A stretch of DNA of 64,000 nucleotides, from contig NZ_VRMJ01000028.1 in the NCBI RefSeq assembly GCF_009832745.1, positions 1 to 64,000 of the forward strand, in the 5' to 3' direction. Of the stretch, positions 36,821-45,952 are shown in pieces. The DNA comes from Polaribacter septentrionalilitoris (GTDB lineage Bacteria; Bacteroidota; Bacteroidia; Flavobacteriales; Flavobacteriaceae). Under the pieces are notes generated by a model. The model searched no databases, was not told where the DNA came from, and was given only the letters and a program-made list of their open reading frames with translations. Numbering within the stretch: position 1 is the stretch's first letter; the number at the start of each line of letters is the position of its first letter. The position numbers were made by a program, and so were the translations under genes.

Positions 36821-38449
36821 TTACCAAAACAAAGAATACAATACGGCTAACAAAATACAAACAACAATAGAGCCAATATTAAATAATGGTGTGGTTTTAA
36901 ATAAATTTTTAGAAATTTCAATTCCTTTTTCGTCATTAGCTCCTTTATTTTGAATATTACTCATAATCATGATAATAATTAAAGTAAGTACAGTTGTTAT
37001 TCCCATTTGATGCATCCAAGGTTCAAAAACTGGGATAGGAATTAATTTTAACGCAAAGGCAATTGGTATTGATAATATTGCTCCCCAAATTGCAGCATTA
37101 TTTGTTGTTTTTTTCCAAAATAAACCTAATAAGAAAACTGCTAAAATACCAGGACTCACAATACCTGTATACTCTTGTATAAATTGAAATGCCTGGTCTA
37201 TACCCCCTAATAAAGGAGCTACTACAACTGCTGTAATTAAAGCAACTGCAGCAGAGATTCTACCAACATTTACAGTTGTTTTATCACTTGCATTTTTATT
37301 AATATATTGTTTGTAGATATCCATTGTAAAAATAGTAGATGTTGAATTTAACATTGAAGCTAAAGAAGATACTACTGCTGCTGCTAACGCAGCAAAAGCA
37401 ACACCTTTAAGTCCTGTTGGTAAAAACTGTAATAACCAAGGGTAGGCTTTATCAGCTTGTGCTACTGATGGTGTATTTAACACACCTACTTCACCCAAAT
37501 TTGCCATAATTGCTGGATCATTTACCATAACATAAGCAGCAATTCCTGGAACCACAACTATTAACGGAATAATTAATTTTAAAAATGCAGCTAATAAAAT
37601 ACCTTTTTGAGATTCTTTTAATGATTTAGCAGCCAATGTTCTTTGAATAATATATTGGTTGAATCCCCAGTAATATAAATTCGCTACCCATAATCCTCCA
37701 ACTAAAACCCAAATACCAGGTAAATTAACATAGTTGTCATTCGTCTCTTCTAAAATCATATGGAATTTTTCTGGTGCAGCCTCCCAAACCTTAGAAAATC
37801 CTGCTAACATTCCTTCACCTCCTGAAACGGTGTTTAATGCTAAATAAGTTGTTATCAATCCACCTAAAACTAAAAATACAACCTGAATAACATCTGTCCA
37901 AGCAACTGCAGATAATCCTCCATAAAGCGAATATGCTGCAGCAAATAATGCTAAACCTATAATGGCATATATCATATCTATTCCCATAATAGTTTCAATA
38001 GCCAAACCTCCCAAATACAATACAGAAGCAAGGTTTACAAAGATGTATAGTGCTAACCAAAAAACAGCCAAAATTGTTTTTAAGTTTGTCGAAAAACGTT
38101 TTTCAACAAATTCTGGAATGGTATATAACCCTTTTTCAATGAAGATAGGTAAAAAGTACTTACCTACAATAATTAAAGTTAGTGCAGCCATCCACTCATA
38201 AGAGGCAATTGCAATACCAAGTGCAAAACCTGAACCAGACATTCCTATAAATTGTTCTGCTGAAATATTTGCTGCAATTAATGAAGTACCTATTGCCCAC
38301 CATGGCAAAGATTTACTTGCTAAAAAATAATCTTCTGCATTTTTTTGATGCCCTTTTTTATCTCTTGAGACCCATAGACCTACACCTAAAATTAATATGG
38401 CGTAAGCTATAAATACTACGTAGTCCCACATACCAAATCCTGCTGTCAT
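36821..38449 (-). CDS. Sodium/solute symporter (SSS family, SGLT-like)
   Basis: 542 residues with about 14 membrane helices. The N-terminus has WDYVVFIAYAILILGVGLWV, SAEQFIGMSGSGFALGIAIA and the internal family signature FAALAAAVVSSLASMLNS near residue 360, involved in sodium binding. Sequence pattern is closest to the galactose/glucose transporters, so sugar import is likely but not certain. A -7 box TATATTTG at 38485-38478 (minus) precedes it. It is the last host gene before the integrated element. Confidence 0.92.
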   Translation of the reverse strand: MTAGFGMWDYVVFIAYAILILGVGLWVSRDKKGHQKNAEDYFLASKSLPWWAIGTSLIAANISAEQFIGMSGSGFALGIAIASYEWMAALTLIIVGKYFLPIFIEKGLYTIPEFVEKRFSTNLKTILAVFWLALYIFVNLASVLYLGGLAIETIMGIDMIYAIIGLALFAAAYSLYGGLSAVAWTDVIQVVFLVLGGLITTYLALNTVSGGEGMLAGFSKVWEAAPEKFHMILEETNDNYVNLPGIWVLVGGLWVANLYYWGFNQYIIQRTLAAKSLKESQKGILLAAFLKLIIPLIVVVPGIAAYVMVNDPAIMANLGEVGVLNTPSVAQADKAYPWLLQFLPTGLKGVAFAALAAAVVSSLASMLNSTSTIFTMDIYKQYINKNASDKTTVNVGRISAAVALITAVVVAPLLGGIDQAFQFIQEYTGIVSPGILAVFLLGLFWKKTTNNAAIWGAILSIPIAFALKLIPIPVFEPWMHQMGITTVLTLIIIMIMSNIQNKGANDEKGIEISKNLFKTTPLFNIGSIVVCILLAVLYSLFW

Positions 38450-38546
38450 AATTGTTAGTTAGTTAATTGTTATGTTTCAAATATATACATATATATTTTA
38501 GCTTAAAATTAAAAAAGTAAATGAATTTAAAAAATACAAAACAAAA

Positions 38547-38572
38547 AAAGCATCTCAAATGAGATGCTTTTT
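38547..38572. terminator. Terminator hairpin at the left edge of the element; probably the old tRNA-Asp terminator
   Basis: AGCATCTC (38549-38556) pairs with GAGATGCT (38561-38568), flanked by A and T runs. Directly beside it is the 17-bp copy of the tRNA 3' end. Before integration this hairpin would have lain immediately downstream of tRNA-Asp on the minus strand, so it looks like the displaced terminator of that gene. Confidence 0.75.
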
Positions 38573-38589
38573 GCGGTCTGGACGGGACT
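38573..38589 (-). repeat. attL: 17-bp copy of the tRNA-Asp 3' end
   Basis: GCGGTCTGGACGGGACT is identical to 45953-45969 within the tRNA-Asp gene and is followed here by unrelated sequence. It marks the left boundary of the integrated element. Confidence 0.93.
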
Positions 38590-38700
38590 ACAAATATTAT
38601 TTCCAATTATTCAGTATTCCAACTACAACAAGTCTTAAAGGCAATAAAATCAACACATAACAAACAATAAAAAACAATCCTACACAAACATACATAAAAT

Positions 38701-38722
38701 ATGTTGCCACTTATGTTGCCAC
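38701..38722 (+). repeat. Probable integrase arm sites, left end
   Basis: Two direct copies of ATGTTGCCAC at 38701-38710 and 38713-38722, 12 bp apart, between attL and the integrase gene. The same pair recurs near the right end at 45874-45895. Confidence 0.7.
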
Positions 38723-38769
38723 TTATTGCAAAATAAAGTACATTTACATAGACTTAAAAACCAAAACGG

Positions 38770-40071
38770 ATGGCAACTATCAATTTTAAATTAAAAGACC
38801 TTACATCTATAAAAGAAACACCTATAACCTATTATATAAGCATTAGCAGAGGTAATAGACTAAGAGGAGGTACTTCTTTTAGCATCAATCCTAAGTATTG
38901 GAATGAAGAAAAACAGGAAATTAGAAAAATTGCAGAGGTATCTAAAAAAAGAAAAGAGGTAAACAAATGGCTTAGAGAATTTGAAAGTTTTGTATTAGAC
39001 ACTATAGACGAACTAAAAGCCAAAAAACTAAAAAACGATACTATTAAAACCACCCTCAAAGAAGAAATTAAAAAATATCAAAACAAATCAACTATTGAAA
39101 AAAAAGTAGACAACTCTTTTTATCCATTTTTAGAACGTTTTAAAAATCAGTCTAAAGGCAGGATTATAGAAAAAACTGGTAAACCTATTTCTAATAGAAC
39201 TATTCAAGATTATAAAACGGTATTAGACCATATTAAAGACTTTGAAACTAAAGAAAAGTATAAAATTACTTTTAATACCATCAACTTAGATTTTTACTAT
39301 GCTTTTAAAGATTACTTAGAAGACAAAGACTATGCTTTAAATACTATAGGCAAATATTTTAAAGTGATTAAAGTATTTATGAATGAAGCCACAGAAAGAG
39401 GCGTAAACATAAACCTATCTTACAAATCGAAACATTTTGTAAAACCTACTGAAAAATCAGAACAAATTTACCTCAACGAAAAAGAACTTAAAGATATTAT
39501 AAAACTAGACTTATCAGAAAACGAACAACTAGACAATGCCAGAGACTTATTTATTATAGGTGCATATACTGGTTTAAGAGTTTCAGATTTTAACGGTTTA
39601 ACTAAAGACAATATTCACGAACATAAAGGAGTAAGAGTTTTAAGATTATATCAACAAAAAACAAATACCTATTTACCTATTCCAATACACCCAGAAGTAG
39701 AAAAAATTCTTAAAAAAAGAGATGGAAATCCACCAAACAAAATGCCTAATCAAAAAATTAATGATTGTTTAGAAATTATTGGAGGTAAAGCAAAAATAAA
39801 CGAGTTAATAACCACAAAAAAAACCATAGGAGGCAAAGTAACTACAACCACAAAGCCAAAATACAAAATGATTAAAAATCATACTGCTAGACGTTCTTTT
39901 TGTACAAATGCTTATTTATCTGGAATGAATACTTTAGACATTATGGCAATTAGCGGACATCAGTCAGAGAAGACCTTTTTAAATTATATTAAAGTCTCTA
40001 AAGATGAAAGAGCCATAAAGATTGCAGAAAGCAACTTTTTTAAACCAAAGTCAGATTTAAAAGTAGTCTAA
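38770..40071 (+). CDS. Tyrosine recombinase (integrase)
   Basis: 433 residues, of the Bacteroidota integrase type. An arm-binding N-terminal domain (about 1-90), a SAM-like core-binding domain (about 110-215) and the catalytic domain with Arg in YTGLRVSDF (about 270), His-x-x-Arg in HTARRSF (about 371-374), His in SGHQSEKTF (about 397) and the nucleophile Tyr in LNYIKVS (about 406). All active-site residues are present, so the enzyme is probably functional. It lies about 180 bases inside attL, the usual place for an integrase that recombines at a tRNA 3' end. Confidence 0.96.
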   Translation: MATINFKLKDLTSIKETPITYYISISRGNRLRGGTSFSINPKYWNEEKQEIRKIAEVSKKRKEVNKWLREFESFVLDTIDELKAKKLKNDTIKTTLKEEIKKYQNKSTIEKKVDNSFYPFLERFKNQSKGRIIEKTGKPISNRTIQDYKTVLDHIKDFETKEKYKITFNTINLDFYYAFKDYLEDKDYALNTIGKYFKVIKVFMNEATERGVNINLSYKSKHFVKPTEKSEQIYLNEKELKDIIKLDLSENEQLDNARDLFIIGAYTGLRVSDFNGLTKDNIHEHKGVRVLRLYQQKTNTYLPIPIHPEVEKILKKRDGNPPNKMPNQKINDCLEIIGGKAKINELITTKKTIGGKVTTTTKPKYKMIKNHTARRSFCTNAYLSGMNTLDIMAISGHQSEKTFLNYIKVSKDERAIKIAESNFFKPKSDLKVV

Positions 40072-40127
40072 AACATAGGTTATCTGTTTTACTTTTGTAT
40101 TTTTAAGCTACAAAAGAAAAAGATTAA

Positions 40128-43100
40128 ATGACAATAGAAAGCTACCTAGACAACCTCAACCAACGTTATACGTTAGGCAATGCCACAGAACACACCTTTA
40201 GAGGAGACTTACAACAATTATTAGAAACACTATTACCAGAAGTAAGAGCCACCAACGAACCCAAAAGGCAGAAATGTGGCGCACCAGATTATATTTTAAC
40301 TAAAAAAGATATTCCTATTGGTTTTATTGAAGCCAAAGACATTGGCGACAAAGATTTAGAGGGTAAAAAGAAAACAGGAAACAAAGAACAGTTTACCAGA
40401 TACAAAGCCAGTTTAACCAATCTTATTTTTACAGATTATATCGATTTTCATATTTATCAAGATGGCGAATTTATTACCAAAATAGCTATTGCAGAGGTTT
40501 TAGAAAATCAAATAAAACCACTACCCCAAAACTTTGCAACGTTTACCAATTTAATTAAAGATTTTGCCACCCATATAGGGCAAACCATAAAGAGTTCTAA
40601 ACGTTTGGCAGAAATGATGGCGGGTAAAGCTCGTTTATTATCAGACGTTATAGAAAAGGCTTTAAATAGTGATGTAGAAAACCTAGAGAATAGTACACTT
40701 AGAGAGCAAATGATGGCTTTTAAAGAGATATTAATTCACGACATCACTCCCAAAGGTTTTGCAGATGTTTACGCTCAAACCATAGCTTATGGCTTATTTG
40801 CAGCACGTTTGCACGACCCTACTTTAGATACATTTACCAGACAAGAGGCATCAGAATTAATACCAAAATCGAACCCTTTTTTAAGAAAGTTATTTGGTTA
40901 CATAGCAGGTGCAGACATAGATGACCGTATTAAATGGATAGTAGACAATTTAGCAGAAATCTTTTTGGCTTGTAACGTAGAAGAGATTTTAAAAAATTAC
41001 GGGAAATCTACAAAGATGGAAGACCCTATTATACATTTTTACGAAACCTTTTTAGCAGAATACGACCCTAAACTTAGAAAAGCCAGAGGAGTATGGTACA
41101 CCCCTGCTCCAGTTGTTAATTTTATAGTAAGAGCGGTTGACGATATTTTAAAAACCGAGTTTAATTTACCACAGGGTTTGGCAGATAGTTCTAAAACTAA
41201 AGTAAGAGTAAAAACAGACATACCAAATAAGAATTTTAAAAGCGGATATAAAGAGGTTGACAAAGAATTTCATAAAGTACAAATACTAGACCCAGCCACA
41301 GGCACAGGAACATTTTTAGCAGAGGTTATAAAACACGTACATAAAAAATTTAAAGGACAAGAGGGTATTTGGAGCAGTTATGCAGAAAACAACTTGTTAC
41401 CTCGTTTAAACGGTTTTGAGTTGTTAATGGCATCTTATGCAATGGCACACTTACAAATAGATTTACTATTAAAAGAAACAGGCTTTAAAGCCACCAGAAA
41501 CCAACGTACAAAAATATATTTAACCAATAGTTTAGAAGAGTACCACCCAGACACAGGCACACTATTTGCCAATTGGTTAAGTAGTGAAGCAAACGAGGCA
41601 AACCATATTAAAAGAGATACACCAGTTATGTGTATTATTGGAAACCCTCCTTATGCAGTTAGCAGTACAAATAAAGGCGACTGGATACAAAATCTTTTAG
41701 TTGATTATAAGAAAAACCTCAATGAACGTAAAATAAATTTAGACGACGATTACATTAAATTTATACGTTATGGACAACATTATATAGAGAAAAACGGAAC
41801 TGGAATTTTAGCCTATATTTCTAATAATAGTTTTATTGATGGTATAACGCATAGGCAAATGCGTAAAAACATTTTAGAAACTTTTGATAAGGTTTATATT
41901 TTAGATTTACACGGAAACGCAAAGAAAAAAGAAACTGCACCAGATGGAAGTGCAGACCAAAATGTATTTGATATTATGCAAGGAGTTTCTATAAACATCT
42001 TTGTAAAAACTGGTATAAAAAAGAAGAAAGAACTAGGACAAATTTTTCATTCTGAATTATTTGGTAAGAGAAATTCTAAATATGAAGAGTTAAACAACTT
42101 AAAACCTAAAACGATTAAATGGGAAAAACTAGAAAATAAAAAGCCTTACTACTTTTTTGTACCTAAAGATTTTGAAGCAGAAGAAAAATACAATAAAGGA
42201 CTGAAAATTAATTATTTACTTAACCTAAATTCAAATGGAGTCGAAACCAAATGCGACGCTTTAGCTATCCAATTTCAAGAAAAGCAATTACAAAACATTA
42301 TAAGTGATTTTCAAAATGAAACTGTAGAAAACTTAAAAGCAACTTATCCAGAAAAAAAAGATTCTAGTGGATGGACTTTTTTAAAGGCAAAAGAAAGTAT
42401 TTTAAAAGATACATTTCAAAAGACTAAAATAAACTATCGCCCTTTTGATGTAAGAGAAACAATTATAACAAAGAAATCTGGAGGTTTTATTGGACGTTCA
42501 AGATTTGAAGTTATGCAACATTTATTACAACCAAATATTGGTTTAATAATACCTAGACAAACAACTCAAACATACAGGCATAATTTTATAACAAATAAAA
42601 TAATCGAAGGAAATTTTACAGCAAGTGCAAAACTATTTGGAACAGGTTGCGTTTTTCCTTTATACCTTTACCCAGAAAAAACCAACCAACAAACCACAGA
42701 AGACACCCCAGAAAGAATACCAAACCTCAACTTAGAGATAGTAAGCGAAATTAGTAAACAATTAGATTTAACCTTTACAAATGAGAAAGAGCAAACCCCA
42801 AACACCTTTGCTCCAATAGATATTTTAGACTATATCTATGCAGTATTGCACAGCCCAACATATAGAGATAAATACAAAGAATTTTTAAAGATAGATTTTC
42901 CTAGAGTACCTTATCCAAAAAACCAAACTACTTTTTGGCAGTTGGTAAAATTAGGCAAAGAAATTAGAGAAGTCCATTTACTAGAAAGTGAAACCGTAGA
43001 AAATTACATAACCAGTTACCCAGAAACTGGAGACAATATAATTACCAGAAAATTAACCAAAACCGATATTGGTTACGAGCCTATTTCAGATACTTTAGGC

Positions 43101-43322
43101 AAAGTTTGGATAAATGATAATCAATATTTTAATAACGTGCCTTTAGTAGCTTGGGAGTACTATATTGGAGGGTATCAACCTGCACAAAAATGGTTAAAAG
43201 ATAGAAAAGGCAGAGAGTTAACTTTTGAAGATATTTTACACTATCAAAAAATAATTGTTGCCCTATCTGAAACCCATAGAATAATGCAAGAAATTGATAA
43301 AATTGATATTGAAGAGGTGTAA
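40128..43322 (+). CDS. Single-chain restriction-methylation enzyme (type IIG / ISP-like)
   Basis: 1064 residues. N-terminal nuclease motif of the PD-D/ExK type: APD at about 52-53 followed after 13 residues by EAK (67-69). A helical connector leads to the N6-adenine methyltransferase with AdoMet motif I ILDPATGTGTFLAEV (about 387) and catalytic motif NPPY (about 505). The C-terminal third, about 640-1064, is the presumed target-recognition region. I see no helicase motifs, unlike full-length type ISP enzymes of about 1,500 residues, so a type IIG-like cut-and-methylate enzyme fits best. It is the cargo of the element and would defend the host or keep the element in place. Confidence 0.9.
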   Translation: MTIESYLDNLNQRYTLGNATEHTFRGDLQQLLETLLPEVRATNEPKRQKCGAPDYILTKKDIPIGFIEAKDIGDKDLEGKKKTGNKEQFTRYKASLTNLIFTDYIDFHIYQDGEFITKIAIAEVLENQIKPLPQNFATFTNLIKDFATHIGQTIKSSKRLAEMMAGKARLLSDVIEKALNSDVENLENSTLREQMMAFKEILIHDITPKGFADVYAQTIAYGLFAARLHDPTLDTFTRQEASELIPKSNPFLRKLFGYIAGADIDDRIKWIVDNLAEIFLACNVEEILKNYGKSTKMEDPIIHFYETFLAEYDPKLRKARGVWYTPAPVVNFIVRAVDDILKTEFNLPQGLADSSKTKVRVKTDIPNKNFKSGYKEVDKEFHKVQILDPATGTGTFLAEVIKHVHKKFKGQEGIWSSYAENNLLPRLNGFELLMASYAMAHLQIDLLLKETGFKATRNQRTKIYLTNSLEEYHPDTGTLFANWLSSEANEANHIKRDTPVMCIIGNPPYAVSSTNKGDWIQNLLVDYKKNLNERKINLDDDYIKFIRYGQHYIEKNGTGILAYISNNSFIDGITHRQMRKNILETFDKVYILDLHGNAKKKETAPDGSADQNVFDIMQGVSINIFVKTGIKKKKELGQIFHSELFGKRNSKYEELNNLKPKTIKWEKLENKKPYYFFVPKDFEAEEKYNKGLKINYLLNLNSNGVETKCDALAIQFQEKQLQNIISDFQNETVENLKATYPEKKDSSGWTFLKAKESILKDTFQKTKINYRPFDVRETIITKKSGGFIGRSRFEVMQHLLQPNIGLIIPRQTTQTYRHNFITNKIIEGNFTASAKLFGTGCVFPLYLYPEKTNQQTTEDTPERIPNLNLEIVSEISKQLDLTFTNEKEQTPNTFAPIDILDYIYAVLHSPTYRDKYKEFLKIDFPRVPYPKNQTTFWQLVKLGKEIREVHLLESETVENYITSYPETGDNIITRKLTKTDIGYEPISDTLGKVWINDNQYFNNVPLVAWEYYIGGYQPAQKWLKDRKGRELTFEDILHYQKIIVALSETHRIMQEIDKIDIEEV

Positions 43323-43372
43323 CCCCCCTCCCAGATACTAATGAACTTTTAAAAATTAATGATTAAAAAGTT

Positions 43373-44350
43373 ATGAAAGAATCAATAAAGGATTTAAACA
43401 AAATCTATGACGAGTATTCAAGAAAATATTTTACTCCAGAAATAGAAAGTTCTTTTCATAAACTTGGTAAATATTATGGTACTTATGATTTTATTAAACC
43501 TTTTTTAGAACCTCTTAAATTTGATGATATTGAGTTTTATATTTTAGATAGATACCTTGACACTTTTAGAGACAATTATAAAAATCATAGGATAGTAGAT
43601 GAAAATTATAAGGTATTAAATGATAAAACTGTAATTGAGATTTTAAAAGAGTATGGCAAAGGGTTTCGTGAAAGTTATTTCAGCTACAAAAACCCACTTA
43701 GACCCCATATACCTAAAAATATTGATAGAAACAGAAAATTAATATCTAAAATTTACGATATTATAGCACACAAAGAACCTCAACCTTATGGAGTAATTTC
43801 GACTACTTTTCTTTCTAAAAACGAGATTACTATTCGCAAAATAATAGAGGATTTAGAAGAAAGCTATTATCATTCACAATTCTATCAAATAACCAAAAAA
43901 GACATATATGACGATGGATATAAAGGAGGTTTATTTTATAAGGCTTGGGAAATAATACTAGAGAATAGACCACTATTTAATGAGATTTTCAAAAAGAAAG
44001 CAGAACAAAATAGAAATTTTTATAGTCCTAAACCAAAAATAGAAAACAAAACAGTAGAAGTTAAAAAGGAAACTAAAATTATAGAAACCCCAGATTTATC
44101 AATAAAAGATATACCTAAATTTAATCTATTACAACGATTTTACCTTTTTAAACTACTAGGCTTAGAAACTTCCATACACCAACTAAAAACAGACATTCAA
44201 GGTTCAAAATACAAGGTATTAGCATCTATAATGGGTATTAGTCCAGATAATGCCAAAAAACTAATTTGCAACTCTTATAAGAAAGGTATTACAGAAAAAG
44301 ACAAAGCAGAAGTAAAAGACTTTTTGTATCGAAATAAGATAGAATTATAA
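43373..44350 (+). CDS. Element protein of unknown function
   Basis: 325 residues, soluble, very rich in K, I, Y and E. Two parts are visible: an N-terminal helical region (about 1-200) and, after a lysine-rich linker with repeated KKET/VEVK residues (about 220-245), a compact helical C-terminal segment (about 250-325) whose SKYKVLASIMGISPDNAKKL and following NSYKKGITEKDK look like a small DNA-binding or phage-type helical domain. No function can be named. It follows the restriction-methylation gene by 50 bases and ends at a terminator, so it may be a partner or controller of that enzyme. Confidence 0.75.
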   Translation: MKESIKDLNKIYDEYSRKYFTPEIESSFHKLGKYYGTYDFIKPFLEPLKFDDIEFYILDRYLDTFRDNYKNHRIVDENYKVLNDKTVIEILKEYGKGFRESYFSYKNPLRPHIPKNIDRNRKLISKIYDIIAHKEPQPYGVISTTFLSKNEITIRKIIEDLEESYYHSQFYQITKKDIYDDGYKGGLFYKAWEIILENRPLFNEIFKKKAEQNRNFYSPKPKIENKTVEVKKETKIIETPDLSIKDIPKFNLLQRFYLFKLLGLETSIHQLKTDIQGSKYKVLASIMGISPDNAKKLICNSYKKGITEKDKAEVKDFLYRNKIEL

Positions 44351-44351
44351 C

Positions 44352-44381
44352 AAAGGGGTCAAAATTATACGACCCCTTTTT
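44352..44381 (+). terminator. Intrinsic terminator within the element
   Basis: AAAGGGGTC (44352-44360), ten-base loop, GACCCCTTTTT from 44371. It separates the cargo genes from the HTH-Rep pair. Confidence 0.9.
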
Positions 44382-44399
44382 AGACCCTCACATTATTTG

Positions 44400-44427
44400 T
44401 ATCAAACAATAAAAAATACGTTTGATA
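44400..44427. promoter_or_regulatory. Operator-like inverted repeat over the excisionase start codon
   Basis: TATCAAAC (44400-44407) and GTTTGATA (44420-44427) form a perfect 8-bp dyad with a 12-bp spacer, reaching the A of the ATG at 44427. A small HTH protein is encoded directly after it, which suggests autoregulation. Confidence 0.6.
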
Positions 44428-44687
44428 TGAGATTAATACAAGTAACACCAGAAGAGTTAACGACGTTAGTAAATGACATTTTTGATAGTAAGTTTGAAAT
44501 ACTTTTAAACCATTTACAACCCACCACCAAAACAGAATATTTAAGCAAAAAAGAAACCAGTAAACTTTTAGGAGTCTCAATTGGTACTTTAGACAATTGG
44601 AGCAAAAACGGAATTTTAGAGCCTCTTTACATTGGTAATAGAGTTTTATACACCAGACAAGCTATTGACAATAAATTAAGTCAATAA
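44427..44687 (+). CDS. Excisionase-type helix-turn-helix protein
   Basis: 86 residues from the ATG at 44427. A short N-terminal helix region is followed by a MerR/excisionase-like winged helix: TEYLSKKETSKLLGVSIGTLDNWSKNGIL and then the wing PLYIGNRVLYTRQAIDNKL (about 37-84). Such proteins direct excision with an integrase or repress replication genes of small elements. Its stop overlaps the next start (TAATG), so it is translationally coupled to the replication-initiator-like gene. Confidence 0.88.
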   Translation: MRLIQVTPEELTTLVNDIFDSKFEILLNHLQPTTKTEYLSKKETSKLLGVSIGTLDNWSKNGILEPLYIGNRVLYTRQAIDNKLSQ

Positions 44688-45535
44688 TGCCAGTTGACTT
44701 TATAAAAGCTAGATTGTTTAATGTTGACATACCTAAATTAATTAGTGATAAACGTTTTAAGCAAAGTGTAACATACAAAGAAGATGACTATGGCGAATGT
44801 TCAAGATTGATACTGGAGTATAAAAATTTAACAATTACTATCATTAAAAATAAGATTGTTATTTTAACTGGTAGCATCCATTATTTCTATAATGATGGCA
44901 TCCACAATTACAACAATTTTACATTTACCAACTTAATAAATACACTAGATGAGGTTGCCAATTTATTAGAGATAGAATTGTATCAATTTAGATTACAAAA
45001 TATAGAATTTGGGATTAATTTAAAGCTACCTTACAACGTTACTAACATAACCAACAACTTACTTATCCATAACCAAAAAGAGTTCTTAAAACCCTATCAT
45101 TTTGATTATAAAGTTACCAAACATCAACGCTATTGGGTTAAAGTTTACAACAAAGGCAAACATTTTAATAGACCAGATAATATTTTAAGAGTAGAGTTAA
45201 AATATAAAAAAATGATAGACTTAAATAAAATAGGTTTATACACCCTTGAAGACTTAAAAAATAAAGACCTCCACCATCAACTTTTAGCCATTCTTTTAGA
45301 CAAATGGAGCAAAGTATTGCTTTATGATTTTACGATTGACAAAAGCCAATTAAGACCACTTTATAAAAGCAAATCTTTGGAATATCAAAATCAAAACTAT
45401 TGGTTAAACTTAACCAGTGTAGAAAGAACCAGACAAAAGAAATTACTACAAACTTTGTCTTTAGAATATGGAGCAAACACCCACCACCAAATAAGCACTT
45501 TAATAGAACATCAATACAAATCATTAATGATTTAA
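44687..45535 (+). CDS. Replication-initiator-like protein (phage/plasmid gene II/X type)
   Basis: 282 residues. The central part contains the combination TGSIHYFYNDGIHNYNNFTF, LIEIELYQFRLQNIEFGINL-like residues and RVELKYKKM, the arrangement found in replication proteins of filamentous phages and related plasmids (gene II/X family). It would nick or otherwise start replication of the excised circle. I do not see a classical HUH motif, as expected for this family. The assignment rests on motif resemblance, so moderate confidence. It ends the coding part of the element. Confidence 0.65.
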   Translation: MPVDFIKARLFNVDIPKLISDKRFKQSVTYKEDDYGECSRLILEYKNLTITIIKNKIVILTGSIHYFYNDGIHNYNNFTFTNLINTLDEVANLLEIELYQFRLQNIEFGINLKLPYNVTNITNNLLIHNQKEFLKPYHFDYKVTKHQRYWVKVYNKGKHFNRPDNILRVELKYKKMIDLNKIGLYTLEDLKNKDLHHQLLAILLDKWSKVLLYDFTIDKSQLRPLYKSKSLEYQNQNYWLNLTSVERTRQKKLLQTLSLEYGANTHHQISTLIEHQYKSLMI

Positions 45536-45870
45536 AAATGTATATGAATTAACTACTTATTATACTGGTTAAAACATATACAATTCTATAATTACCCCTA
45601 CTCCTTATTAACCCCTTTTTACCGTTATAAAAACACTTCTATATTTTAAAAATCAGATTTGATTTAGAAACGCTAAAAAGAAAATTATTAATTGTTTTTC
45701 GCACGTTAAAAAAGAATGACAAATCTTGAAAAAAATTGAATAATCAAATTAGTTTAATTCAGTTAACTAAAAATCTACTTTAAATAAAAGATAGAATTAA
45801 AAATTAATTTTTATTAATTAATTAAATACTAAAAAATGAGAAATTAGAGACTTAAAAGTAAGTTTTTGAC
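45536..45870. other. AT-rich non-coding end of the element
   Basis: About 340 bases without a gene, strongly AT-rich, with short repeats such as AATCAGATTTGATT and TTAATTAATTAA. A replication origin used by the neighbouring initiator could lie here, but nothing in the sequence proves it. Confidence 0.35.
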
Positions 45871-45873
45871 TTT

Positions 45874-45895
45874 ATGTTGCCATTTATGTTGCCAC
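45874..45895 (+). repeat. Probable integrase arm sites, right end
   Basis: ATGTTGCCAT (45874-45883) and ATGTTGCCAC (45886-45895), 12 bp apart in direct orientation, matching the left pair at 38701-38722. Confidence 0.7.
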
Positions 45896-45908
45896 TCTTA
45901 AAAACAAA

Positions 45909-45952
45909 AAATCCTTAACTTTCTAATAATTAGACTGTTAAGGATTTTTTAA
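45909..45952 (-). terminator. Terminator of tRNA-Asp supplied by the element
   Basis: AATCCTTAAC (45910-45919) pairs with GTTAAGGATT (45937-45946); inside it TCTAAT and ATTAGA can pair further. T runs lie on both sides. It is directly downstream of tRNA-Asp on the minus strand and belongs to the element, replacing the displaced host hairpin at 38547-38572. Confidence 0.85.

Noticed and set aside
38573..38589. tRNA pseudogene remnant
   Set aside because: Only 17 bases match and they equal the element's att repeat; it is an integration footprint, not a decayed tRNA.
44397..44424. Promoter TTG-N17-TACGTTTG for the HTH gene
   Set aside because: Its start point would fall downstream of the ATG at 44427, and the same bases are better explained by the TATCAAAC/GTTTGATA dyad.
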